Below are positions 23,601 to 35,618 of a DNA stretch of 64,000 nucleotides, in pieces (positions within the stretch are counted from its first letter, which is position 1; every line of letters starts with the position of its first letter). The notes under the pieces were generated by a model, which did no database searches, was not told the origin of the DNA, and saw nothing but the letters and a program-made list of their open reading frames with translations. Source of the DNA: Brasenia schreberi (taxonomy: Eukaryota > Streptophyta > Magnoliopsida > Nymphaeales > Cabombaceae); contig JAYKKT010000073.1 in assembly GCA_036023115.1 (NCBI GenBank), positions 17,229,501-17,293,500 of the forward strand, written 5' to 3'. Position numbers and translations under genes: made by a program.

Positions 23601-25552
23601 TCAGTTCCTAAAAGAAACATCGAGTAGATTCAAAAATTATACGATATTTTAGATCTTCAGTCATAGCAAAGATTGATAATAAATTCACTGAGATTTTGAG
23701 AACATGTAAAATATTATGCAATATGCCAAAAGGTGTAGTAATACTCCCTTTTCCAACTATAGTAGTGTGTGAGCCATCTACCAGCCCAATATTAATTCGT
23801 TCCCGAGTCAACTCATAGTTATCAAAAAAATCTCTACTACTGACCATATTATCTGTAGCACCAGAATCAATAACCCATATTCGGGAATGAGGAATACATA
23901 TATTATCCTTGACCATAAATGAGAACGGATGTGTTATTTGTTGCTTGTGGATCAATATTAGAGGAAGTGGATGGAGTGTGTGAATCAGTAAAGTGAGATT
24001 TGAGTAACTCAATATCTTTTTTCGTATCAGCCAATGAGGTTGCACTGTTTTCTTTATTTTGTTTATCACTTAGATCACTGCTAAGATAAGCTTTATTAGA
24101 TCTATTCTGAAAATAAGTAGGTTTGCCAACTAATTCTCAACATGTTTCCTTTGTGTATCATGATTTTCCATAGTGAGAACAGATTAATTTTTCCTTTTCT
24201 TCTGATGTAAGTGAGGATTTACCCCTGCCACGTCCATAACTTCCCCTTCTACGAGAGAATGAAGGTGTAGAAGTATTTCTTCCCACAAATACAGTGGTCT
24301 TGGGACTAATTTTGGTTTCCTTCTCTAAATGTTTCATGGCCTCTTCTCGAAGTAAAAGAGAACACAATGTGCTCAAGGAAGATACCTCTTCTCTACTAAG
24401 AATATTATTTTTTACTGCCTCATACTCTCAAGAGATACCCCATAAGAGATCAAATACTTTCCTTTCTTCAAACTACTCATTGTGCTATTGTGTGCAACTT
24501 TGACATTTTGTCTTAGAATAAAGTTGCAATTCTTCCCATAAACCTCTGAGTTCTGCATAATACTCACTCACTGATCTGCCTCCCTGTCTGTATTTTCTAA
24601 TTTTCTCAATGATGTCATATTTCTTAGCTATATTTTTCCTCTGGGCATAGGAATCTTGAACTGCTAACCAAATATCCTTTGTAGTTTCTAATAACATAAA
24701 TGTACTACCAATTGAATGTGACATTGATTGAATAAGCCAAGCACTAACTAGTGCATTCTCTCTATGCTATCGTGAATAAAGAGAGACTGTAATAGGAGGT
24801 TGGGGTATGTCGCCAGTCAAGTAGTCCCATCGTCCCCTTGCCATTACCACCAGTTCTATAGATCTAGCCCACTGAAGGTAGTTTTTGCCGTCTAACTTCA
24901 GATTTGTGATTTGGAACCCTTCTCCTTTGTCTGAGGAACTGTGTTCACTTACATCTCCCATCTTTATCCTTTTCATATTTATCAGAATCTAGTTTCTTAA
25001 TAGATTTCTCAAAGATGTCTCACAGATAATTATATATACCGGAAAACATATATCTTGGCAGCACAAGGGTGTTGAGGTTGCCTGTTGAAAAAACACTCCA
25101 GTTTAGAGAACCCTTTTTGATTGGATTGGACTTTAGTCACGTATCTGCCACTCTATAATTTTCCACTTGATAGTCAGATTCAATGAGATTCTTCCACATG
25201 ATAGTCAACACTAGGTGGATTCAAAAAAGAAAACTTCACGTGAGATGTTTGATACTACATTCCATAGTTCACATTCCAATTTCAAGAAAATTTCAGGTTC
25301 AGTTGAACATAGTCGCAAGTTAGGATATTGTTGAACATTTGCCCTATATTCTTCCACGTGGGATGCTCTTTAAAATTCATGTGTTGCAAAACCTTTTAAC
25401 CAATATTCCATACCTTGAATCGGCTAACAACTGCTGCAACTGTATAAAAAAAAATCAAATATTTGATGAAATCTAGTTTACGTCCCAACAATAAAGAAAA
25501 TACCACGCAGATTCCTTCTTCTTCTCCACTTCGGTCAATATTTCCATGGTAA

Positions 25553-25565
25553 GGCTCTGATACCA
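25553..25565 (-). promoter_or_regulatory. Primer-binding site of the copia element (initiator tRNA-Met)
   Basis: TGGTATCAGAGCC on the minus strand, immediately downstream of the 5' LTR. This is the standard plant copia site complementary to the 3' end of initiator tRNA-Met. Confidence 0.92.
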
Positions 25566-25909
25566 TGAAGGATTTGTATGAAGTGCATCATCATTGAATA
25601 AAATCATAGAATGTAGATGAAAAACGGAACAAAGGTGCAGGTTGGCCCATCTGTGGCTCTCGTCTCCTATCCTTTTCTCTTATTTACTTAACCTAATTAC
25701 AAGTTTAGGGCTTTATATAAGAGTCAATCTAACTTAAATGACCTAAGTACCCTTGGTTAATGACTACTCTTACCTAATTCCCAATGGATCATATCCTGAT
25801 CCATTGGGATCCGAACCTCTTACAACCATAAACATAATTACACTACATAACAGAAATTTAAACTTAAACTCAAAATCTAAGAACTTCAACTTCAACTTGC
25901 TCTCCAACA
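25566..25909 (-). repeat. 5' LTR of the copia element
   Basis: 344 bp, ends CA directly before the primer-binding site at 25565-25553. The flanking target duplication GAAGC follows at 25910. Confidence 0.95.
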
Positions 25910-26317
25910 GAAGCTCACTTGGCTAACATGACTATTTAATGAAATATGGAGAACCCAAAAGATGCCCAAGGAATGGAGAGTGAGCATACTTATACCCATT
26001 TATAAAAACAAGAAAGACATTTAGAATTGTTCAAATTATCGAGATATATATGGGAAAAAATTATCAAACATAGGTTAAGACAAGTAACGAGTACAACTGA
26101 GAACCAATTTGGATTCATGCCCAATAGATCTACTATTGAAACGATTTACCTATTGAGATGTCTTATAGAACATTTTAGAACAAAAAATAAAAACCTTCAC
26201 ATGATATTTATTGATCTATAAAAAGTTTACGATAGGGTGCTAAGATATTCTTTGGAGAAACTTGGAAAAGAAGGGTATCCAATTGACTTACATAAATCTT
26301 ATAAGAGACATGTACGA

Positions 26318-27744
26318 TTGTATTGTTTGTAAATTTATGAATGACCATGGTTTTACTACATGTTATAGTGACATTGTATTGTTTGTAAGAAAATTTGTGG
26401 CAGATATAGTAATCCCTTTATTATATGTAGATGAAATGATTATCACATGGAGTGATGATGCAAGGATACAATGCATTAAGAAGGACCTTGGTCATTTGTG
26501 ATATTTTCTTGGTATTGAGGTAACTCATACTAATAAAAGTTTTTTCTTGTCTCAAGCTAAGTTTGCCAATTATATTGTCACTATATCAAGACTCACTGAC
26601 CACAAGACAACTGAGACACCTGAGATGCTCAATTTGAGGATGAAACTCACACATGGCAAGCCACTTAAAGATCTCACTCCACACCAACAAATGATTGGAG
26701 CTCTGACTCATATGACTATTACTCATCTTGACATCATTCATGTTGTTGATATAGTAAGTTAGTTTCAACAATGACCTACCACAGTGAATGTGAGTGTTAT
26801 CATGTGAATAGTTTGATATGTCAAACATAACACTGAAAAGGGAGTTTTCTTCTCTTCTTCATCCTCTCACTTTAATTGCTTATATTAAAATACATTAGGG
26901 TGGTGAAGTTAATGACAAGCATTCCACCACTTGTTATAGTGTTTTTCTTGGTGATTCATCTCATGGAGGTGCAAGAAACAACAAAAAATGTCCCTCCTCT
27001 ATTGAGGCTGAACACCGAGTCATAACCAATACTACCACATGATTAACTTGGATCAAACTACTTCAAGATCTAGACGTAACACTTAAGACCATACCTCACA
27101 CGTATTATGACAATAAGAGTGTTATGTACATAGCCAACAATACCACCTTCCACGAACGTACTAAGCATATCAAAATGGACTGCCACTATGTGCATGAAGA
27201 ACATCTGCAAGAACACTTAGATCTACACTTCGTATGCTCAGAATATCAACTTGCAGATGTGTTTACTAAGTCGCTCTCAGCTCCATGGTTTCAGTTTTTT
27301 ATAGGCAAACCTTCGGTTATGACACCTTCAGTTTGAGGGGATGTTAAAAATGTATAGTGCACAGACTTACGTTTGTGCACACTAATATAATTGTGCACCA
27401 CGTGTGCACTTGTATTTCAGGATTTTGTTTTCTGCTTGCTTATTTTTGTTCTGTTTCATCATGTACTGCAAAGGGGGGCCAACAGCTAGGAGATCCAACG
27501 GTTAAATTTCTAGCCGTTGGGCACCCTCCAACAGCTAGTTGATTGTTGGGCTCTCCTATTTAAAGCCCCTCAAAAGGGTAATGTATGTTAAGCCTGCGAG
27601 GCTAATTGACGTGATCTTTATTCTAAGTTTGCTCAGCTGACAGTTATATTTTCTGAGATTCACATTCTGTTTTGAGTCACACTTGTGGTCGATATCCTGT
27701 GAATCAGATTGGAAGACTGTGGCAGTCAATTTGCAAATCATTCA
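26318..27744 (+). mobile_element. 5'-truncated second copia element with 3' LTR
   Basis: Plus-strand remains of a different copia: the end of reverse transcriptase (HGFTTCYSDIVLFVRKF, with YVDE where copia has YVDD) and the RNase H end (FHERTKHIKMDCHYV, ADVFTKSL). A TTGAGGGGA polypurine tract and an LTR from 27342 (TGTTAAAAATG) to about 27744 follow. The LTR contains a TATA-like CTATTTAAAGCC near 27,557. The left end abuts the RTE fragment directly, without a 5' LTR, so the 5' part was lost by deletion or recombination. Confidence 0.85.
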
Positions 27745-29099
27745 ACGTGCTGATTGTTTACAAATGGATTGTTGAGGAAGAATGAGAACTTACCTCCATC
27801 TGTGCTCATATTACAGCAAGAATTTCATAATGAGAAGGTATCAACTGAGTCTGAAGAGAAATATCTTTGTGTTTGTTCTTATTCCTGAAAAATAATCTGG
27901 GTTGCCTGCTCTTTTTCTTGCTTTCGCTAAGCTGCACTGAGCTCACACTTGGGGAAGACTTCAACATGTGACTGTAATAAAGTAGGGAACCAACGTTATT
28001 GAACTTCTAAGCTCCATCAAACCACACAATAGAGAGAACTAAGGCCTGAGTACCCAGAATAGTGAGATAGTACTGAAGAACATGCTAAAGAAGCAAGTAA
28101 TATTTCATATGCTGCATCACGCATATCATCTTCAGACAAATCTACAAAAGCAAGGTTAGTGTCATTTGGTATACTAGAAGACTAAAGATGCAGAAAGCAC
28201 TAAAGGTTGCACAAAGCCAACACCAGTGGACTAGTTCTTCAAGTATCTTTTCATTTCATCAAAAGAGAAGCTTTTACATGTGAAAATACAAAGCTCCCTA
28301 AACACATACTAGTTTGCAGAGAAGGTAAACCAATTTCCTGGAAAGCATTTATGCTAGACCGCTGACTGGTTGACAACACAGGTAACACTGTGCTTGCATT
28401 TCCACATTCATCATCAGAAAGTCTTAACCTATCAGAAATGAAGTCGTCTGGTGGAACTGATGAACATGAAAATTCACTTGAGTTCATGTTAACCACCAAG
28501 TGCGGAGGAGCACACCTAGGTGTCAAGCCCAATTATTCTGGATCTGTAACTAAAAAGCATGAGCACCCTGAACGAGAATTAATCTGCACATAAGACCAGT
28601 CTTTCTTCAAATACAACCATTTCAGATGTGAAACCAGCAGACATTTTATGTATTTTACTACCACCAAGACCAATAATGCCAATTCTTTCAGCCATAACTA
28701 CCATATTCATTAGTGGGAAACATCAAGTTCTCATGATTTAGTAAACAACACCTTAAAAATGAAAAGTCGCGTGAAGAAAATAAACATCGATAAGAAGCAG
28801 CAGGAACTCCCGGAACACCCAGACACAGATGAAGCATGAAAGGTCTTGTAAGTTTTGTGTTATCTGAGCACATCAGTCAAGATGTAATCCAGGCTGACAA
28901 AGTAAAGTTTCAACAACTTTCCTCTTGAATGGATATCTTAGATCTACCCGTTTCTCCTGTTTCATTCACCCTACTAGCATCTTCTGCCTAGAAATAAGGC
29001 ACAAAAATGAAATGCGTCCATAGATGTTAATGCACATCACATGCACCCCATAGTGATGAAATACTGTGAAAGCACATGATCATCCATGGGCGATAAAAT

Positions 29100-29760
29100 T
29101 AACAACTACTAATTCATCGGCCAATATATTCCCGAAAAGTCGAAAACTAAGTGATAAAGGTTTTGTGAAATCTTCTAACACATTAATTGGTAAAAGTATT
29201 GGAGTTGGTTGAATGTATTTACCGAAATAACCCAATCCCTTTTTAGTAAGGCCTGCATAGAAATATGCTACTGACGTGAGTAAAGCTAAAGCAACAGTAG
29301 TATTTATATCATTCGTAGGTGCAGCTAACTCCCCATGAGGTAACTGTATGATTCTCCAAGGTAAGAGAGCACCTGACCAGTTAGAAACAAAAATAAATAG
29401 GAATAGAGTTCCAATAAAAGGAACCCAAGGACCATATTCTTCTTCTCCAATTTGAGTTTTGCTCACGTCTCGAATGAATTCAAGAACATATTCGAAAAAA
29501 TTCTGACCATTGGTCGGAATAGTTTGTGGATTCCGAACGGCTATAGCGGCTGAACCTAATAAGATAGCAATTACGACCCAAGAAGTTATAAGTACTTGGG
29601 CATGCACTTGGAAACTCCCTATTTGCCAATAGAAATGTTGGCCTACTTCCACACCAGATATCTCGTATAAGCCCTTTAGTGTGTTGATGGAACATGGTAG
29701 AACATTCATATTACCTGTTTAGCAGAAAGGGTAATAATTTTACGTATGGCATCTCTATAG
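29100..29760 (-). pseudogene. atpI: Nuclear plastid insertion (NUPT) carrying truncated atpI
   Basis: Plastid atpI encodes subunit a (IV) of the thylakoid ATP synthase membrane sector. From ATG 29709 the frame is open and plastid-like ([32 protein letters not shown]). It loses homology at about 29100, after about 203 of the family's usual 247 residues, removing the last membrane helices. The true frame also holds one extra Glu (IGEEEYGPW instead of IGEEYGPW). About 45 bp of plastid leader precedes the ATG. It lies inside an intron of the DUF810 remnant. A prokaryote-type gene in nuclear surroundings and without a plastid promoter is non-functional. Confidence 0.93.
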
Positions 29761-30809
29761 ATTTTATCATAGTGATGGAACACTGACTCCAAGTATTTAA
29801 AACTATCTTTCTTTTAAGATGACAAGTTTAACTTTTATATCCTCTGCTTAACAAAATATTAAATTTGGCTTCCCTTAATAAAATAAGGCTACTTCCGTAT
29901 ATTATCAACACCATTCAAAATTGTAAAATATAATATTTTCAATATCAAAATAAGAAACTTAATACAGCAAGTATTTGCAACTTTCTTGATGTCCTCTTTT
30001 ATCATTAACCCTATTAACAAGCAAGATTCATAGTGGTTACTTTGTATGTACCTATGTTTTGTTTTCATGGATGTAAAAATATATGTACTTCTAAGTTGAA
30101 GAAGAAACTTTCTCATCAAAGAGGCATAGCTCAGCTGGCAAGCCGGTTAGCTTTGAATTCTTAGGACATATGCCTGAATTGTGATGTGCATCTAGCAGGA
30201 GCATATGGGTATGCAAAACAGAGCTTGCCGATCCTAAAACAGAAGCTTTCTCACACATAATTGCAATAGCAAGATCTGCATCAATAAGAACCTTTTTAGT
30301 TCATTAGATACAGATCAAGATAAATGTGTTCCGATCTCATACACCATTCAAGTTAATTTGTATCAAGTTGATGGCAACTGTTTAGCAATATTTGTTTCCT
30401 AGAGCACCTCAAGGCTCAAGCACTGCAAACGCCTCTATAAGAATGAGTCTTCTTTACCATAATTGGTAGGTTCATCTTGTCATAGCACATACTAGCAGCT
30501 TCAAAAATATCAAGAACTCTACCTGCATAAGAAACCAATGTCACTAAAGTTTACTCTGACGTTATTCAAAAATCAAAACCTCGTCATTAGATGCTGAAAA
30601 GTAAAAAAGGGCAGATCTCACGCAGTGTAGGAGTATTTACCACTCTGTGAGCATTCAAACACAAAATCGGCACTGATGGTGTCCAAGTCAACATCTTGAA
30701 AACTAGAAAAGCCATCAGGAAACTTAATATAGTTGATCAAATCGGATGAGACAAATAAACTTGTTTTGTTGACTTGGTCAAATTGTATTACCATAAAACA
30801 ATTTGTCAC

Positions 30810-32534
30810 GTTTTGAGTACAATAAGGGTGAACTTGTTTTGTTGGATCTAGAAAGCAACCAAAAGCAGCATAAGCCGCTATAAGTGAATTACGCTGAAAA
30901 GGTTGATGGTAATACTAAAAGTTCATCAATCCAACATGTGATCCATAATAAACTAGGCGGTAAACATAAACTTCCGAAACAGGAAGTAGGACAAATAACT
31001 GATTAACTGGTGGTTGACGGAAGGAGAAAGGGGAACAACAGAAAATGGTGATGACGGCAGCAAAATGACCAAAAGGATCCTGATAGACCACGACAGTATT
31101 CACAATGAGAATTATGGCAATTGGCAAGCATTGCCTGATACTCTTCATGATGAAAGGGAGATGAAGACATGGAATATGGTGATGAAAAAGCTGACCGCGT
31201 TCCTCGGAATGCCTAATATGTGTAAGTGTGTCCATGTATGTCTCTGTGCGCGTGTGTCAGTTGCAATTAGTCCAAATCCAGATTACCAACCGGTTGCGCG
31301 TTAATAACCAGATCGAAACCTTAATCACGATCCCGATAGTGCAAAGCCTAGAACAATTTTGTTATTCTCATTCCTCAGCCATCCGCATTTCACGAAATCC
31401 TAAAGCCTAATGAAATGCATTCGCGATGTGGTTCAGTTATTCTGGTGCCCGTTTCTCGTTTCTCGTACTAAACGCGCTTTATTAACTCTCCTAACCTCGA
31501 CAACGGAAACATAAAGATGAACCTAATTGCGTAATCCCCCAATAACTGTGTCGAATATTTCTGCGGTCCTAAGAAGTTCCGCTCATTAAAGATATCACTA
31601 CGAGACGTCGAAATTATCAAACGATAAGCGAATTAACTATCGTCAGGGAGTTCAAGTTTGCGCCTGGTCTACGAACTCGGTAGTAATCTGGAATTCGATC
31701 CACGCTTCAAAGTAATCATAAATCACCGCATTTCATCAGAAATGAAACGTGATCAACCGATTTGAAAGGTTAGGAGGGAGCGAACCTGTAATCTGCTGTC
31801 GGACGGTTGCAACGGTAAGCGAGAATCTCGAACGCGCAGAGAAAGAGAGAGTAGCGGGAAAACGACGCGCAATTAACTGTAACAATGGGCCACTTTTGCG
31901 TTGTGGCTGTTAAGAGAATGTCCGATTATTAATTGCTACTGATAAATACGAGAGTTTCAGGAGAACCCACTTTTTGATGCATCATTTTCCGTATGGGACC
32001 TCATATTTCTTGAAAGCTCAATTCGGGCGCTCCGAATGTGAACAAAAAGTTCGGTCCTAGATATAACCCACCATGTCACCTGCAACGACCTGCCTCCTAT
32101 GTTGGATGAATATGGGTAAGGTACCGGTATTTGATATGGATAAGGATATAAGATAAATAAATTTCAAACAAATATAAGGTATGAGTATGCTATTATTAAT
32201 ATATATAAATTTTCAATATATACTATATATGATTAAATTTATATGAAATTAAATATGGCATAAAAATTAAAAAGATAAATTTAAGTAATTGCATCATATC
32301 AAAATAGAAACGTTAAACAAGTAAACATATCAAATCTCATCTATCTAGAATAGGAGGCAATAAATTACAATATATTATCAAAATAGAGAACCACGTATAA
32401 ACACAAGCATACTAATTTTTACAATACATTCATTATGAAAATAGGGAACCACATAATACAATAAGAAGAGATGCAAACATATGTAGCAGACACACGTGCT
32501 AATTTTTATTTATTACGTTAATTTTTTATTTCCA
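30810..32534. other. Presumed 5' region of the DUF810 remnant and flank
   Basis: At about 31,880-31,787 (minus) a CT-rich, GC-moderate segment ends in ACAG/GTTCGC, resembling a first non-coding exon with a donor site. No N-terminal coding exon was identified between it and 30809. From 32,110 to 32,530 the sequence is AT-rich and featureless. Confidence 0.3.
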
Positions 32535-32552
32535 TATGATTTGAATCTTCAT

Positions 32553-35500
32553 AACTCCACCCATGTAAGGGATCACCTTTGCATTGCCGGTCCCAAGCCC
32601 GGATAAAGGAGGAGGGTTGTGTTAGGCTTTTTATAACATGGATTATAAAAATTATTAGCATTGTTTAGGGGCGTCCCCGCTTAGTGACGTGCTGCAGAGC
32701 CCGAATGCAGTAAGAAGTAAGCAAGGGCCACTACATTTTCGCACGAATGTAGTGAATCAATTGCAGAGAGGGTTCCCACATCATGGACGTGTGTGGGTAA
32801 AGAAGTTAGTCCCGCTACATTGCCGCCCGAAGGTAGTGAAAAATTTTCAGAGAGGGTTTCCGCATTTTGATTATGGACGGATGCGTGGGGTAAGGAAGCT
32901 AGTCCTAGATAATAAGATTCGTATTGGTTCTTGGAATATCGGAACATTATCCGGTAAGCTAATGGAGGTAGTAGATACTATGATTCGGATAAAGATTCAT
33001 ATTCTATGTTTATAAGAGACAAAATGGGTTGGAGAAAAAGCAAAGAAGATAGAGGATACAGGTTTTAAAATATGGCACTCAGGTAAAGAAAAGGCCCGAA
33101 ACGGAGTTGGTAGTATATAAATAAAGATTTAAAGGAGAGTGTAGTAGACATACAATGATGTGGTGACCGAATCATGACGTTGAAATTAGTGTTAGGAGCA
33201 GAGGTTTTGAATATAGTTTGTACTTACACACCCCAAGTAGGACTAGAAGATAGTATAAAGATTGTTTTTTGGGAAGAGTTAGATAAGGTGTTTCAAAAGA
33301 TTCCACAAAGGGAGATGATGTGTTTAGGAGGAGATTTAAATGGACATGTCGGTAAAGAGGCATTAGGATATCAAGGGATTCATGGAAACTTTGGTTTTGG
33401 GGATATAAACGAGGAAGGTAGGGAGATTTTAAATTTTGCTATGGCATTTGATTTCTTTATAGTCAATACAATCTTCAAAAAACAAGATGAACATTTAATT
33501 ACTTAGAAGAGTAGCTTATCACAAACACAAATTGATTACTTTATTTGTAGAAAAAAAGATAGAGTGTATTGTAAAGATTGTAAGGTAATTCCAGGAGAAA
33601 GCTTAACCACCCAACATCGACTTTTAGTTATGAATTTACAAATAAAAAAGTGGACAAAGAAGAAAAGAGTGCATCGAGCTATTCGGATTAAATGGTGGAA
33701 CCTCAAAAGCGAGAAAGAAGATATATTTAAATAGAAAGTCCTTCAAGGAGATGTTTGGAATTATGTTGGCACACCCTGTGATATGTGGAACAATATAGCT
33801 ATACATATTAGGAAAGTGGCAAAAGATGTATTAGGGGTACCTAAGGGAGGTGTAAAGGCACAAAAAGAAGCTTGGTGGTGGAGTGAAGTAGCACAAAATA
33901 AAATCAAGGCAAAGAGGGCATGTTACAAATTACATTATGCTAAGAAAACTAGTGAAACTTTAGAAGCTTATAAAAAAGCAAAGAAGAAAGCAAAAAAGGC
34001 TGTTAGTGAAGCAAAAACTAAGATTTGGGAGGACTTATATAAAAAACGCAACTCAAAAGAGGGTGAAAGAGATATTTTTAGGATAGCTAGGGCTAGAGAT
34101 AAGAAAACTAAAGATCTTAATTATGTTAGATGCATAAAAGACGAGGATAAAAAAATTATAGTGGCAAATGATGATATAAGAAATAGATGGAAAACTATTT
34201 TTATAATCTTTTTAATGAAAATAAAGATGTTAGTATTAGTTTAGGAGATTTAGTCAACTCATAAAAGTATATAAACCATAATTTCTACCGACGTATACAA
34301 AAGAATGAAATAAAAGAGGCTCTTAAACATATGAAGGGTGATAAATCAGTAGGACCAGATAATATTCCTATAGAAGTTTGGAAAATACTAGGAGAAATAG
34401 GAATCACTTGGCTAGTATCAAGTACAACAGAGAACCAATTTGGATTCATGCCAGGTAGGTCTACTATTGAAGCGATTCACCTTTTGAGACGTCTTATGGA
34501 ACATTTTAGAGCAAAAAAGAAAGACCTTCACATGATATTTATTGATCTAGAAAAAGCTTATGATAGGGTACCGAGGGAGGTTCTTTGGAGAACTTTGGAA
34601 AAAAGAGGTATCCTATTGACATATATTAACCTTATACGAGACATGTATGATAGTGCAAAAACATATGTGAGGACTCACGAAGGAAGTTAATATTGGGTTA
34701 CATCAAGGATCAACTTTAAGTCCATACTTATTTATAATGGTGATGGATGAGTTAACAAAACATATTCAAGATGATGTACCTTGTTGTATGTTATTTGCAG
34801 ATGACATTGTATTAGTGGAGGAATCTAAGGAAAAAGTTAATAGAAATTTGGAACTATGGAGAGAAACATTAGAAAGCAAAGGCCTCCGACTTAGTAGAAC
34901 AAAGACAGAATATATGGAATGTAAGTTTGATCATTTGGTTACTTCAGAGGACATAGAAATTAAAATTGGCACACATTGCATTCCCCAAAAGGAAAGTTTT
35001 AAATACCTAGGGTCAATTTTTCAGAGTGATAGAAGAATTGATAGAGATGTTACGCATAGAATTAATGCTGGTTGGTTAAAATGGAGAGGAGCATCATGTA
35101 TTCTTTGTGATAAGAAGATACTATTAAAATTAAAAGGTAAATATTATAGAGCAGCAATTAGGCCTGCCATGTTTTATGGTTCTGAGTGTTGGGCAATTAA
35201 TCATCAACATGTACAAAAGATGTCTGTGACAGAAATGAAGATGTTGAGTTGGATGAGTGGTCATACAAGAAAAGACAGTATACATAATGAGGTTATTAGA
35301 AACAAATTAGGAGTGGCACCAATAGAGGATAAAATGAGAGAACATCGTTTAAGATTGTTTGGACACATAGAAAGAAGATTAAAAGAAGAACCCGTAAGAA
35401 GGTTAGAAAAACTACATTTGGAAAGTATTAAAAGAGGTAGAGGATGACCACAAAAGTGTTAGAAAGAAACAATAAAGAATGATCTAGCTTATTGGGAGTT

Positions 35501-35600
35501 AACTGCTAACATGGCACACGATAGGGATCTGTGGAAACAAAGAATCCATGTAGCCGACCCCGTCTAGTATGAGAAAAGGCTTAGTTTTTGTTGTTGTTGT
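32553..35600 (+). mobile_element. Near full-length RTE LINE, copy A
   Basis: RTE elements carry one protein with an apurinic-type endonuclease followed by reverse transcriptase. Copy A starts at the same base as copy B (AACTCC-CCCATGTAAGGG) and ends in GTT/TTG repeats. Identical 18-bp TATGATTTGAATCTTCAT flanks lie at 32535-32552 and 35601-35618. The endonuclease opens with [15 protein letters not shown] (about 32,915) and has [11 protein letters not shown]. The RT has [15 protein letters not shown] and the catalytic FADD (about 34,795). The copy lacks about 186 bp of RT before [10 protein letters not shown] at 34,413 and 17 bp near 34,685, and has several stops. The 5' leader contains an imperfect 90-bp tandem repeat. 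Confidence 0.93.
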
Positions 35601-35618
35601 TATGATTTGAATCTTCAT

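Larger units (their letters stand above)
20304..25909 (-). mobile_element. Complete-length Ty1/copia LTR retrotransposon, decayed inside
   Basis: Two 344-bp LTRs, TG...CA, enclose a 4.9-kb interior and are flanked by identical 5-bp GAAGC at 20299-20303 and 25910-25914. Next to the 5' LTR is a primer site complementary to initiator tRNA-Met. Next to the 3' LTR is a G-rich polypurine tract. Minus-strand order is gag (24976-24158), protease with DSGATD (around 23,870), integrase (23440-22937 with FDVWGP, a second Asp in QRSDNNGEF and Glu in DFERKNRH), connector (22832-22557) and reverse transcriptase/RNase H (about 22,300-20,650). Order protease-integrase-RT defines copia. Stops break every domain, the zinc knuckle has Tyr for a Cys, and the RT region is the most scrambled. 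The LTRs differ at about 13 sites by eye, so insertion is old but not ancient. Confidence 0.93.
20165..26317 (+). mobile_element. RTE LINE fragment split by a copia element
   Basis: The left part, 20165-20303, covers the block before the reverse transcriptase core. The right part, 25910-26317, resumes with the target duplication and continues through the MPNRSTIETIYLLRCLIEHF block to the 'LIRDMYD' block. There it is cut by a second copia fragment. The two parts join in order once 20304-25909 and one 5-bp target duplication are removed. Confidence 0.85.
17237..30809 (-). pseudogene. DUF810/MUN-domain protein (unc-13 homolog, PATROL1-like), broken and gutted
   Basis: Family members are about 1,000-residue plant MUN-domain proteins acting in vesicle delivery, such as PATROL1 in stomata. 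Readable exons on the minus strand: one ending 30641 (KFPDGFSSFQDVDLDTISAD; upstream limit uncertain), about 28570-28331 (FLVTDPE, stop, CAPPHLVV), 28141-28054 (DLSEDDMRDAAYEILLASL), 27971-27794 (basic linker to AVI-stop-AQME), 17494-17417 (VLNDVCDLIVKSLRD) and 17332-17237 (EAYVWILLDGGPSRVF). Phases join perfectly from 28331 through 27794 and across 17417/17332. In-frame stops lie at TAA 28535-28533 and TGA 27808-27806. The exons for the central MUN core were not found between 27,794 and 17,494, a region made largely of transposons. The homology call rests on remembered family motifs; I am confident of the family but not of which paralogue. Confidence 0.75.

Noticed and set aside
30121..30200. 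tRNA-like segment (CATAGCTCAGCTGGCAAG)
   Set aside because: Box A is good, but no box B or cloverleaf follows; at best it is a decayed SINE start, so not annotated as a tRNA.
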